Assembly: GCA_964527925.1 (NCBI GenBank)
Contig: CAZGQO010000001.1
Location: 310,001-374,000, forward strand
Direction: 5' to 3'
Source: Ch128b sp964527925
GTDB taxonomy: Bacteria; Bacteroidota; Ignavibacteria; Ch128b
Length of the DNA: 64,000 nt
Shown: in pieces, positions 54,434 to 63,027 of the stretch
Position numbering within the stretch: the stretch's first letter is position 1
Layout: every line of letters starts with the position of its first letter
Notes under the pieces: generated by a model
Databases searched by the model: none
Told to the model about the DNA's origin: nothing
Seen by the model: the letters and a program-made list of their open reading frames with translations, nothing else
Position numbers and translations under genes: made by a program

Positions 54434-56559
54434 TTTCTTTTTTCGCGCAATGGTTTTTCTTCGATTCGTTCTTTTTTGATTGAAGAATCCTGTTTTTGTG
54501 GGATATTCTGCTGTTGAATCTCAGGTTTAGTAAGTTCCTCATTTTTTATTTCGCCAATTTCAGAAGTTTTTAAAGAATCAGGATTTTCATTTTCTTTTTT
54601 CAACTCTTGTTCTTGAATTTTTTCCTGTTCTTTTCGCTGCAATTCACTTTCATAAGCTATTAATTTAGAATTAATTCTTTGAGTATAAAGTGATCCTGGA
54701 TATTTTGATTTCAATTCTTTGTAAACCGAATAAGCAGAATCATTCTGTTTTAATTTTTCTTCATAGATGTACCCAATCATGAGAAGAGCTTTTGGTGCAT
54801 AATCAGTTTTTGAGTGATTCTGTACTATATCATATAATTTTTTAATTGCGTCTTTGTATTTTCCATTTAATGCGAGTTGTTCTGCTTTCTGATATTCAAG
54901 TTCAGGTATATTTTTTTCTGATACTTTTGGTTTAAGATTTAATCTTCTCGCAACAGCACGAGTTATTTGTGAATCGGGGAATTTATCATAAATCAATTGA
55001 TACAAACTATCAGCTTTTTGGTTCTCACCTTTTACAATGAAATAATTTGCCAGCGCATAATATGCTCTTTCTGAAAAATCTTTGTCAGGAAATTCACTCA
55101 CAATTTCTTGAAGATAGAATCCAGTTGAATCAGGTTGATTAAAATCTATCATAAACAGAGTTGCAAGTTCAAACTTCAAACGAGCAATATTGACTTCAAG
55201 TGAATCAGCAGTTTTTAAATTGGCTTGATAAGTTGCTGAATCTCTCTGGAGTTTGACAAAATACAGACTATCAGCAACTCGTTTTTGTTCGAAATACTCT
55301 TGCAAATCAGCAAGATATGCTGAATCACTCAACATCGATGAATCAATCTCTATTTCCTGAAATTTTTGATAAGTCGAATCAACTGGAAAAGTCCTCAAGA
55401 AAGGTATTTGTTTCTGAAGATTATAAATACTTGTCCAGAGATTTTTATAGCGAGTAAAAATATTTACTTTTTTCTGAGCAATTTTTTTGTATTGTTCGGA
55501 GATTGGAGTTCGAAGAGATTTTTCATAATAATATTTTGCTGAATCAAGATTTTTCAAATTGTGTTCTAGAAAGTTTGCAATTTCAAACTGTGCAATTCCA
55601 CCAGTCTCTTTCGATGGATAAGTTGTATCAACTTTAGTGAAATAATTTAGTGCAGCTAAAGTATCATTCTTAGCAAGATGCAAGTAAGCATATTCTAATT
55701 CAGTATAATCTTTATATTCTTCAAAGAGCGATTCAGAATAAAGGTCATTCAAAATTTTTTCAGCAGTTTCAAAATTTCCAAGTTCCCTGAAAATCTTTGC
55801 AAGTTCGAGTTGAGACTTAAATTGATAGTAATAATCGTTAGTATAATCATTCACTAATTCAAACCTATTTTTAGCCTCATCGAGTTTGCCCAGCTTGTAA
55901 TAACTAATTCCCATTTGTAAAAGTACCTGAGCAATTGCCTCGTCATCATCAGAAATTTCTATAAATTCTTTCGCAAGATTAACAAAGCCTTCGTAATCAT
56001 TTCTTTTATAATAGATTTTTAGAATTTCCAGTAATGCCTGACTCCGAATTTTCTCTTCGTCTTTTGCTTCTTGATAAACATCATTTAGTAATCTAAAGGC
56101 TTTATCTATTTCAATAGTATTTGCATAAGATCGAGCTATCCACAACTTTGATTCAAGATAGTAAGGACTTTCCGGGAAGTTTGAAACAAGCTCGGTGAAT
56201 TTACGGATTGCACTTGGATATTCTTTTTGATAGAAGTAAGACTTGCCAATCATGAACAAAGCATTGTCAACAAATGAACTCTTTGAATGGTACTGTAAAA
56301 TTTTTGAACATTTTTCTATTACAGTCACAAACTTACCAGTTAAATTTCCCGGTACCTGATAAGGTTTATCTGTAAAAATATCTTTTTGTTGTTTTAGAAT
56401 TTCGTCTTCCGCTTCATTGAAAATTTTCGATGCGTTGTAATAAATATTAAAATATGTTGTGAAGTTCTCGTAGCCTTTAGCAATAAAATTTGTTACACCA
56501 CAAGATAAATTTAGAATAAGAGATAAAATTAAGATTAGAATTATAATTGATTTTTTCAT
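54430..56559 (-). CDS. TPR outer-membrane lipoprotein, SprE/PorW-like
   Basis: This 709-residue lipoprotein (Cys20 after LNLS) has repeated TPR helices through most of its length, for example FMIGKSYFYQKEYPSAIRKF and LLQMGISYYKLGKLDEAKNR, and a Lys/Glu/Gln-rich C-terminal tail. Just after the signal, NFTTYFNIYYNASKIFNEAE resembles the conserved 'NtTA-YNgYFNA' opening of SprE/PorW proteins needed for type IX secretion and gliding in Bacteroidota. That match is by eye. It starts the operon with mtgA and the AlbA-type gene. Confidence 0.8.
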   Translation of the reverse strand: MKKSIIILILILSLILNLSCGVTNFIAKGYENFTTYFNIYYNASKIFNEAEDEILKQQKDIFTDKPYQVPGNLTGKFVTVIEKCSKILQYHSKSSFVDNALFMIGKSYFYQKEYPSAIRKFTELVSNFPESPYYLESKLWIARSYANTIEIDKAFRLLNDVYQEAKDEEKIRSQALLEILKIYYKRNDYEGFVNLAKEFIEISDDDEAIAQVLLQMGISYYKLGKLDEAKNRFELVNDYTNDYYYQFKSQLELAKIFRELGNFETAEKILNDLYSESLFEEYKDYTELEYAYLHLAKNDTLAALNYFTKVDTTYPSKETGGIAQFEIANFLEHNLKNLDSAKYYYEKSLRTPISEQYKKIAQKKVNIFTRYKNLWTSIYNLQKQIPFLRTFPVDSTYQKFQEIEIDSSMLSDSAYLADLQEYFEQKRVADSLYFVKLQRDSATYQANLKTADSLEVNIARLKFELATLFMIDFNQPDSTGFYLQEIVSEFPDKDFSERAYYALANYFIVKGENQKADSLYQLIYDKFPDSQITRAVARRLNLKPKVSEKNIPELEYQKAEQLALNGKYKDAIKKLYDIVQNHSKTDYAPKALLMIGYIYEEKLKQNDSAYSVYKELKSKYPGSLYTQRINSKLIAYESELQRKEQEKIQEQELKKENENPDSLKTSEIGEIKNEELTKPEIQQQNIPQKQDSSIKKERIEEKPLREKRK

Positions 56560-56635
56560 TTTTCAGAACATTAATTATGGTATTACTTAAAAATTAATAG
56601 ATTTAAATTATTCAATAAATTTTTCTTAATAAAAT

Positions 56636-56679
56636 ATTATTTACTTAAGGTGAAGATTTGATTGATTAATGTAAATAAT
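56636..56679. repeat. Inverted repeat downstream of the methyltransferase gene
   Basis: ATTATTTAC (56636-56644) and GTAAATAAT (56671-56679) are exact complements with a 26-base loop. It lies just past the methyltransferase stop (56697) on that gene's strand, and T-rich sequence follows, so it may be a weak terminator. Confidence 0.35.
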
Positions 56680-56696
56680 AATCCTTTTATTTCGCA

Positions 56697-57689
56697 TTAT
56701 ACACCATTTCGCCAATCTTTTTGCTCCTTTTCTTTTTTACTTTCAGATTTAAACAATTTGGGCGTGTTAAAATTTAAGTAAAATTCTTTGATACGCCTTT
56801 TGGCTAATTTTACATATTCTTCGTTTTTCTCATACCCAATATAACGTCGATTTGATTTTATTGCTGCGATGGCAGTTTGTCCACTGCCCATAAAAGGGTC
56901 TAAAACAACCTCATCTTCAAAAGTGTATAGTTGAATTAATCTGTAAGGTAATTCAACTGGAAAAGGTGCTGGATGCCCAACCTTCGTCGTTTGTTCAGCA
57001 GCAAATGTCCATACGCTTTTAGTAAATTCAAGAAATTCATCTTTAGAAATTGTGTTTTTTCTATTTAGATTTTCCCTTGTGAACATACCTTTGGAAAACA
57101 CTAAAATATATTCATGAATATCTCTCAATGTTGGATTTTTAGCTGAAAGCCAGCTACCCCAAGCCGTGGAGGGACTACTACTGGATGGTTTATTCCAGAT
57201 GATTTCACCTCGCATCAAAAATCCCAATTCAATCATATCCTCATTGATAAAAACATGCAGAGGTATGTATGGTTTCCTTCCAAGATTCGCGATGTTAATA
57301 CAAACTCTTCCACCTGGAACGAGAAATCTTTTTACCTCTTTCCATACCCTTTTCAAGAATGCTCTGTACTCATTTAGTGTAAGATTGTCATCGTATTCTT
57401 TGCCTATATTATAAGGTGGTGATGTAACCATTAGATGAATACCGTTATCTGGTATTTCTTCCATTTTTTCACTTAACTTACATAAAACTTTGTCAAGGTA
57501 CTGTGATGAGATTTGATTTTCTAAATATTGAGTAAATTCTTCTTTCGGCAATCCCTCATATAATCTACTCGTATAAAAAGGAGTAGAATCGTGATTAATT
57601 TTTCCAGAAGAGCCAAAGTTGCTTGTTTTTGTTCCAGTCTCCTGTCTGACTCGAAGCGAAGATAAATCTTTATTATTGTATTTCCCCAA
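56697..57689 (-). CDS. Type II DNA methyltransferase (probably N4-cytosine)
   Basis: This 330-residue methyltransferase has the catalytic S90-P-P-Y93 in TSPPYNIGKEYD and the SAM motif DPFMGSGQTAIAAI at 264-277, catalytic motif first, as in the beta class. SPPY rather than DPPY favours N4-cytosine modification. The start is a TTG at 57689 with GGAGG upstream. The stop of the endonuclease gene abuts it directly. The enzyme appears intact and should protect the host whatever the state of the endonuclease. Confidence 0.87.
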   Translation of the reverse strand: MGKYNNKDLSSLRVRQETGTKTSNFGSSGKINHDSTPFYTSRLYEGLPKEEFTQYLENQISSQYLDKVLCKLSEKMEEIPDNGIHLMVTSPPYNIGKEYDDNLTLNEYRAFLKRVWKEVKRFLVPGGRVCINIANLGRKPYIPLHVFINEDMIELGFLMRGEIIWNKPSSSSPSTAWGSWLSAKNPTLRDIHEYILVFSKGMFTRENLNRKNTISKDEFLEFTKSVWTFAAEQTTKVGHPAPFPVELPYRLIQLYTFEDEVVLDPFMGSGQTAIAAIKSNRRYIGYEKNEEYVKLAKRRIKEFYLNFNTPKLFKSESKKEKEQKDWRNGV

Positions 57690-58322
57690 TTAATTCTCCC
57701 TCCAGAGATCAACCCATTTTTTATAAAAATTAAACTCTATATTTGTTCTTTGCCAAATAATTTTAATACTCCTAGTATCATCATCTTCAAGTAAACATAA
57801 AAGAGTCTCTTTAGTAATTTCTACACCTCGTGGATTTGTTCCTGGTTTTGGAAGTTTAATATAATTTTCTCTGCCAATTTTATCAAAAACTTTCTTTTGA
57901 ACCTCCAATGGAATAAATTGAAAACCGCCTACACTGTTCCAATTAACATGAACCAATAACATATCACAACTGGGGTAATAACTTTCATAAAATCCTTTTG
58001 CCTTTTATGCATCAACAGTCCATATAAGTTTAACACCTCCTAAACTTTTACTAGTAATTGTTTTAATAGATATTGAATTTCCAAATAATCTCACATCTAC
58101 TTCTGGTTCTGTAATTGGAATTTCTGTTTGTACATTTGCTTCACCATATTTATAAATAAGCAAAGCAATGATTATCCGTTCATGGACTGAACCGACCTCC
58201 ATTCCTAATTTACCTGCTCTTGAACTTTCTAACTCAGCAAGTTGGAAGAGATAGGGCAAATGTCTTTGTATCTTTTCTATAAGTTTTGCATCTTCAAATA
58301 ATTCTAACAAGCGACTAGACAT
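57690..58322 (-). pseudogene. Restriction endonuclease (ThaI-like) interrupted by one in-frame TAA
   Basis: Two open segments, 58322-58008 (105 codons) and 58004-57690, are in the same frame and are separated only by TAA at 58005-58007. Read through, they give one protein of about 210 residues. The first half has a PD-(D/E)xK-like core (TEPEVDV with D76, then ISIK with K87). The second half continues with KAKGFYESY and CDMLLVHVNW. As I recall it, the pattern matches the ThaI family, in which a Gln follows VDA; a CAA to TAA change would explain the stop. The gene sits directly upstream of the methyltransferase, as expected for a restriction pair. Probably inactive. Confidence 0.7.
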
Positions 58323-58470
58323 TTTTTGTTTTTTTCATTCTTTCATGAGTGAAATGGCTTATAACTTTTAAGCACAAACGAAACCATCAGATTTGTAAAA
58401 TTTATAAGTTACTTAAGCTTGTAAACGTTTATTCTGGTAGATTGTTAATTTAATTCACCTCTTCCCAATA

Positions 58471-58686
58471 TTAATTATCAAAAGATAATAACCTTTTAGG
58501 ATCTTCTATTTTAAGAGGTAAAGATATCGACTTACCATAGAAGTCAAACAATGTTATTTCTATTTTTTCGATATTTCGTGTAAATTTTTCGATACTCCCG
58601 ACTGACCTATCGATAATAAACCGAACAAAATAAGAGTTAACTTTTTCTTTTTCTAAAACATTTGTGTACAAAATACCCTCTTCAAT
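58471..58686 (-). pseudogene. Fragment, possibly the displaced C-terminus of the neighbouring membrane protein gene
   Basis: A short open segment starts with RLRIPIEEG (from about 58710) and continues through VNSYFVRFIIDRS, FTRNIEKIEITLFDFYG and LPLKIEDPK. It has the mix of strands expected of a folded extracytoplasmic domain but no good start; the only early initiator is a TTG at 58671. It lies directly downstream of the 135-residue gene and in another frame. I recognise no family. Confidence 0.35.
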
Positions 58687-58721
58687 TGGAATGCGTAACC
58701 TTTTTTAATCCCATTATAGTC

Positions 58722-59129
58722 TTAAATTATTTCATTCGCTGGAATGACTTCTCCTTTATACTTTTGATCATCCCCAAAAAATTTAATAAATACATCGAAA
58801 TCTTTAAGGATGAAATTTTTATTTCGAACTGCAATTATGACATTTATTGTATATCCAACACCTTCAATATTTATTAAGATTCCACTAGTATCAATGTAAG
58901 AATAATTCATATATCCCGTGCGGAGTAGGCCAGTAATTCTACCATCAATTTTAATTTGTTGTAAATAAGGAATCGAACTTATAAGAACTGCAATAATCGA
59001 AATAAAAGTAGGAATCCAAAACTTTAAATCTTTGAAAATCGAATACCACGGTTTGTCTTTAATGCTTAGCACATTACAAATTCTAACCTTTATTTCATCA
59101 TTAGTTTCTTTTTCTTTAACTTTTTTCAT
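58722..59129 (-). CDS. Membrane-anchored protein of unknown function, possibly truncated
   Basis: This 135-residue product has a charged N-terminus, one membrane helix (about 38-55: FWIPTFISIIAVLISSI) and an extracytoplasmic part with beta-rich segments (GILINIEGVGYTINVIIAV). It ends abruptly in PANEII. A six-A run (in ATTAAAAAAGG, about 58697-58703) lies just after the stop, and a compatible segment follows in another frame, so the gene may be frameshifted. No family recognised. It lies between the restriction pair and glnB. Confidence 0.5.
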   Translation of the reverse strand: MKKVKEKETNDEIKVRICNVLSIKDKPWYSIFKDLKFWIPTFISIIAVLISSIPYLQQIKIDGRITGLLRTGYMNYSYIDTSGILINIEGVGYTINVIIAVRNKNFILKDFDVFIKFFGDDQKYKGEVIPANEII

Positions 59130-59210
59130 TTATTTTTATTAACCTTTAGTTATTTCATTTTTATTTAAGACTAACTTTTATTTCCTTACTTTGCCAAATT
59201 CTTAACCTAA

Positions 59211-59567
59211 CTACAATGCATTCTTACCAGATTCTTCAGTTCTAATTCTAATTGCATCTTCAATGGTTGAAATAAATATTTTTCCATCACCAATTTGTCC
59301 AGTTTTAGCTGCTCTAATTATTGTATTAACCACTACTTCCTGCTGTGATTCAGGTACAACAATTTCGATTTTAATTTTTGGAACAAATTCAATTCGGTAT
59401 TCACTGCCACGATAAATTTCAGAATGTCCTTTTTGTCTTCCGTAACCTCTGACTTCTGTAATTGTCAAACCCTGAATGCCTTCTTCAAGCAATGCATCCT
59501 TCACATCATCAAGTTTGAATGGTCGAATGATTGCTTCAATTTTTTTTAACTTGTTTGAAAATGCCAT
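59211..59567 (-). CDS. glnB: Nitrogen regulatory protein P-II
   Basis: This 118-residue PII protein has KKIEAIIRPFKLDDVKDAL, the T-loop with RGSEYRIEFVPK (Tyr57 here corresponds to Tyr51, the uridylylation site) and the C-terminal GDGKIFISTIEDAIRIRT. PII senses 2-oxoglutarate and ATP/ADP and signals to GlnE, glutamine synthetase and transporters. It begins 14 bases after secA and is presumably co-transcribed with it. No amtB is adjacent. The N-terminus is six residues longer than in E. coli. Confidence 0.94.
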   Translation of the reverse strand: MAFSNKLKKIEAIIRPFKLDDVKDALLEEGIQGLTITEVRGYGRQKGHSEIYRGSEYRIEFVPKIKIEIVVPESQQEVVVNTIIRAAKTGQIGDGKIFISTIEDAIRIRTEESGKNAL

Positions 59568-59581
59568 ATTATCCTCTCAGA

Positions 59582-62500
59582 TTATCTCCCATGACAATGT
59601 TTATATTTTTTCCCGCTGCCACAAGGACAGGGATCATTTCTACCTATTTTTTCGCCTACTCTAACTGGCTGCGGTTTACCAGCTGGCTGCGATGTTGTTT
59701 TAGCTCCATCACGACCCTGAGCAATGCTGAATCCATCAACCGATTGATGAATAGTTGTAATTCTTTCTGGTACTTTTCTTCTTCTTTGAACTTGTTCTGG
59801 CATTTCAGGAAACCATTTGAAAACAAATCTTAAACTATCATCTCTTATGGATGTCAGCATATCCATAAAAAGTTCATATGCTTCTTTTTTGTATTCAATT
59901 AATGGATCTTTTTGACCATAAACACGAAGACCAATTCCTTCCTTCAAATCATCCATGTCACGGAGATGTTCTTTCCACTTTTCATCAATCACAGTGAGAA
60001 CAGCAAATCTTTCAAGATTAGCCATTAGTTCAGAACCGAGCATTTTTTCTTTCTTGTTATAGAAATCTTTAGCAGCTTCAAAGATTTTCTCTGTTAGTCC
60101 ATCTTCTCCTAATTCTTGAAATACTTGAGGTGTAATTTGAACATCAATTAAAAGATTTCTAATCAATTCTTCTCTCAATTGATCTATCTCAGCATTTTCA
60201 TAATGCTTATGAACAAGATCTGCGATGAACTCATACAAATCTTCAAGAATTTTTCCTTTGAGTCTTTCACCTTTCAATGCCTGCATTCGTTTTGTGTAAA
60301 TAACTTCACGCTGCGAGTTCATGACATTGTCATATTCGAGAAGTCGTTTACGAATTGCGAAGTTATTCTCTTCAACTTTTTTCTGTGCTCGTTCAACACT
60401 TCTTGTAATTAAAGGATGAGTAATAACTTCACCTTCTTTTACACCAATTCTTTCCATTATTGCAGCAATTCTGTCACTTCCAAAGAGACGCATCAAATCA
60501 TCTTCTAATGAAAGATAGAACTTAGATGAACCTGGATCGCCCTGTCTTCCAGCTCTTCCTCTTAATTGTCGGTCAATTCGTCTTGATTCGTGTCTGGTTG
60601 TACCAAGAATTGCAAGTCCGCCGAGTTCTTTCACACCAGGACCAAGTTTGATGTCCGTTCCACGACCTGCCATGTTTGTTGCAATTGTAACAGCACCTCT
60701 TAAACCTGCGTTTGCAACAATCTCAGCTTCCCGTTGATGATGCTTTGCATTGAGAACATTATGAGGAATTACTTTTCTCTTCAACATTCGAGAGATAGTT
60801 TCAGAAGCTTCAACTGAAGTTGTACCAACAAGAACAGGTCGACCAATTTTATGCAGTTCTTCAATTTCATCAAGAAGTGCGTTATATTTTTCTCGCATTG
60901 TACGATAAATCACATCATCGTAATCAATCCGAATGCAGGGCTTGTGAGTTGGAATTACGACAACATCGAGTTTATAAATTTCCCAGAATTCGGCAGCTTC
61001 AGTTTCCGCAGTACCTGTCATTCCTGCCAATTTTTTATAAAGACGGAAATAATTTTGCAGTGTAATGGTAGCTAAAGTTTGAGTATCCTTTTCAACTTTT
61101 ACATTTTCTTTTGCTTCGATTGCTTGATGAAGCCCATCGGAATATCTTCTCCCTGGAAGTAATCTTCCAGTAAACTCATCAACAATCATTACTTTTCCAT
61201 CTTCGGTCACAACATATTCAACATCTTTTTCATAAAGAGCATAGGCTCTTAAAAGTTGTTGTACAGTATGAATTCTATCACTTCGTTCTGCATAGAGTTG
61301 ATAAAGTTTATCTTTTCTTTTCGCTTTTTCTTCGAGTGAAAGTGAATGGTCATTTTCAATTTTACTAATTTCAGTTCCAATATCAGGTAAGACGAAGAAA
61401 TCTTTATCTTCATTTATGTTTGTTATGAACTCTCGTCCTTTTTCTGTTAAATCGATGGAGTGATTTTTTTCGTCAATTCTGAAATACAACTCATCATCAA
61501 TCTCGTGCATTCGTTTTTCTTGCTCGCGTAAATATTCAAGCTCAGTTTCCTGCATCAACTTTTTGTTTGATGGTTCACTGAAAAGTTTCATCAATTTTTT
61601 GTTTTTTGGATAGCCACGATAAGCTCTTAACAATAAGACACCAGCTTTGTGATAATCTGGTTCTGGTTTGTTTAATTCATCTTCAGCTTCCTGAACAATT
61701 TTAGCAACCAGCTGAGCTTGCGCACGAACAAGTCGTTCAACACGAGGTTTCAATTCAGTAAATTTTTGTTCTGAACTTTCAACTGGACCACTGATGATTA
61801 ATGGAGTTCTCGCTTCATCAATAAGAACTGAATCAACTTCATCAACAATTGCATAATTGTGACCACGCTGAACAATTCCATCCATATCAATAGCCATGTT
61901 GTCACGGAGATAGTCAAAACCAAACTCATTATTTGTTCCATATGTTATGTCGCACTGATACATCTTTTTTCGTTCTTCAGGCGACATATGATTTAATATT
62001 ACACCGACTGTCAAACCATGAAACTCAAAAATCTTGCCCATCCATTCTCTATCTCGTTGAGCAAGATAATCGTTAACAGTTACAAGATGACAACCACGTC
62101 CAGTTAATGCATTTAAGAAAAGCGGCATCGTTGCGACAAGAGTTTTACCTTCACCTGTAGCCATTTCGGCAATTTTTCCCTGATGAAGTACAATTGCTCC
62201 CATCAACTGGACATCGAAGGGAATCATATCCCAGGTAATTTTTCTTCCAACAACTTCCCAGGACTGCCCAACAAGTCTTCGACAGGTGTCTTTTACAATC
62301 GCATAAGCAGTTGGAAGGATTTCATCAAGAATTTCTTCGTATTTATCATCCAGTTCCTGGTTAAGTTCTTCAAGTTCATCGTATATTTGTTGCTGTTCAT
62401 CAATGGAAAGATCTTCCATCAATCTGGCTTCCAGTCCTAAGATTTTATCTCTCAATTCTTGTGTTTCATCGTTTATTTTTTGTTTGAGTTTTTGGGTTTC

Positions 62501-62632
62501 AGCGCGAAGTTCAGCATCTGAGAGATCTTTCAGGGTTTCGTAAATGCTGTTAATTTCAGCAACAATAGGTTTTAGCGCTTCAATATCTCTTTTGTGTTTA
62601 TCACCAAATATTTTCTTCAAAATCATTAACAT
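59582..62632 (-). CDS. secA: Preprotein translocase ATPase SecA
   Basis: This 1016-residue SecA has Walker A ATGEGKT at 158-164, DEVDSVLIDEARTPLIISG, ATNMAGRGTDIKLGPGV, QLRGRAGRQGDPG and the C-terminal zinc motif CPCGSGKKYKHCHG. Walker A sits about 55 residues later than in E. coli because of an inserted helical stretch (about 58-105), and a second insertion follows DEARTPLIISG. Both are typical of Bacteroidota/Chlorobi SecA. The first ATG has GAGG four bases upstream; a second ATG two codons in is possible. Confidence 0.97.
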   Translation of the reverse strand: MLMILKKIFGDKHKRDIEALKPIVAEINSIYETLKDLSDAELRAETQKLKQKINDETQELRDKILGLEARLMEDLSIDEQQQIYDELEELNQELDDKYEEILDEILPTAYAIVKDTCRRLVGQSWEVVGRKITWDMIPFDVQLMGAIVLHQGKIAEMATGEGKTLVATMPLFLNALTGRGCHLVTVNDYLAQRDREWMGKIFEFHGLTVGVILNHMSPEERKKMYQCDITYGTNNEFGFDYLRDNMAIDMDGIVQRGHNYAIVDEVDSVLIDEARTPLIISGPVESSEQKFTELKPRVERLVRAQAQLVAKIVQEAEDELNKPEPDYHKAGVLLLRAYRGYPKNKKLMKLFSEPSNKKLMQETELEYLREQEKRMHEIDDELYFRIDEKNHSIDLTEKGREFITNINEDKDFFVLPDIGTEISKIENDHSLSLEEKAKRKDKLYQLYAERSDRIHTVQQLLRAYALYEKDVEYVVTEDGKVMIVDEFTGRLLPGRRYSDGLHQAIEAKENVKVEKDTQTLATITLQNYFRLYKKLAGMTGTAETEAAEFWEIYKLDVVVIPTHKPCIRIDYDDVIYRTMREKYNALLDEIEELHKIGRPVLVGTTSVEASETISRMLKRKVIPHNVLNAKHHQREAEIVANAGLRGAVTIATNMAGRGTDIKLGPGVKELGGLAILGTTRHESRRIDRQLRGRAGRQGDPGSSKFYLSLEDDLMRLFGSDRIAAIMERIGVKEGEVITHPLITRSVERAQKKVEENNFAIRKRLLEYDNVMNSQREVIYTKRMQALKGERLKGKILEDLYEFIADLVHKHYENAEIDQLREELIRNLLIDVQITPQVFQELGEDGLTEKIFEAAKDFYNKKEKMLGSELMANLERFAVLTVIDEKWKEHLRDMDDLKEGIGLRVYGQKDPLIEYKKEAYELFMDMLTSIRDDSLRFVFKWFPEMPEQVQRRRKVPERITTIHQSVDGFSIAQGRDGAKTTSQPAGKPQPVRVGEKIGRNDPCPCGSGKKYKHCHGR

Positions 62633-63027
62633 TTTACCTCTTTGTAATTTTATTAAAACTAATTAAATGACTTCTTAAATACAATTTGTTAAAAAATTTT
62701 CAATTATACTTTCAAGGAAGTACTTTGAGTTTCATATTTTTTGATACAGGCTTAATTAATTCACAATTATTTGAACTTTAATAGTGATTATCTTAAAAAA
62801 TTTCCATGTGAGAACCGGGAAATCATTTATTTAATATTGGATTAATGAATCAAGTGATCCATATTAACTTAGCTCTTATAATTAATTAGAACTAACCTAA
62901 CCGCGAAAATCCAAATATTAAGATGAAATCATTCCAATTTATTAAATGATAAAATGACCTGAACAAAAACTTCAATTGTGTTTTTCGTTTTATTATTCAA
63001 ATATTTCTGTAATTGGTAATTTTGTAT
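62633..63027. other. Divergent intergenic region between secA and glnE
   Basis: These 395 bases hold no convincing gene or RNA. On the minus strand TATAAT (62708-62703) could be the -10 of secA, but no good -35 is placed 17 bases upstream. On the plus strand no clear promoter for glnE was found. The region is very AT-rich. Confidence 0.4.

Noticed and set aside
58005..58007. TAA in the endonuclease read as a recoded sense codon
   Set aside because: TAA ends many other genes in this window normally, so a changed genetic code is not supported; a nonsense change is simpler.
62633..63027. Possible short genes or riboswitch in the secA-glnE gap
   Set aside because: All frames are short and stop-rich, and no conserved riboswitch core was recognised.
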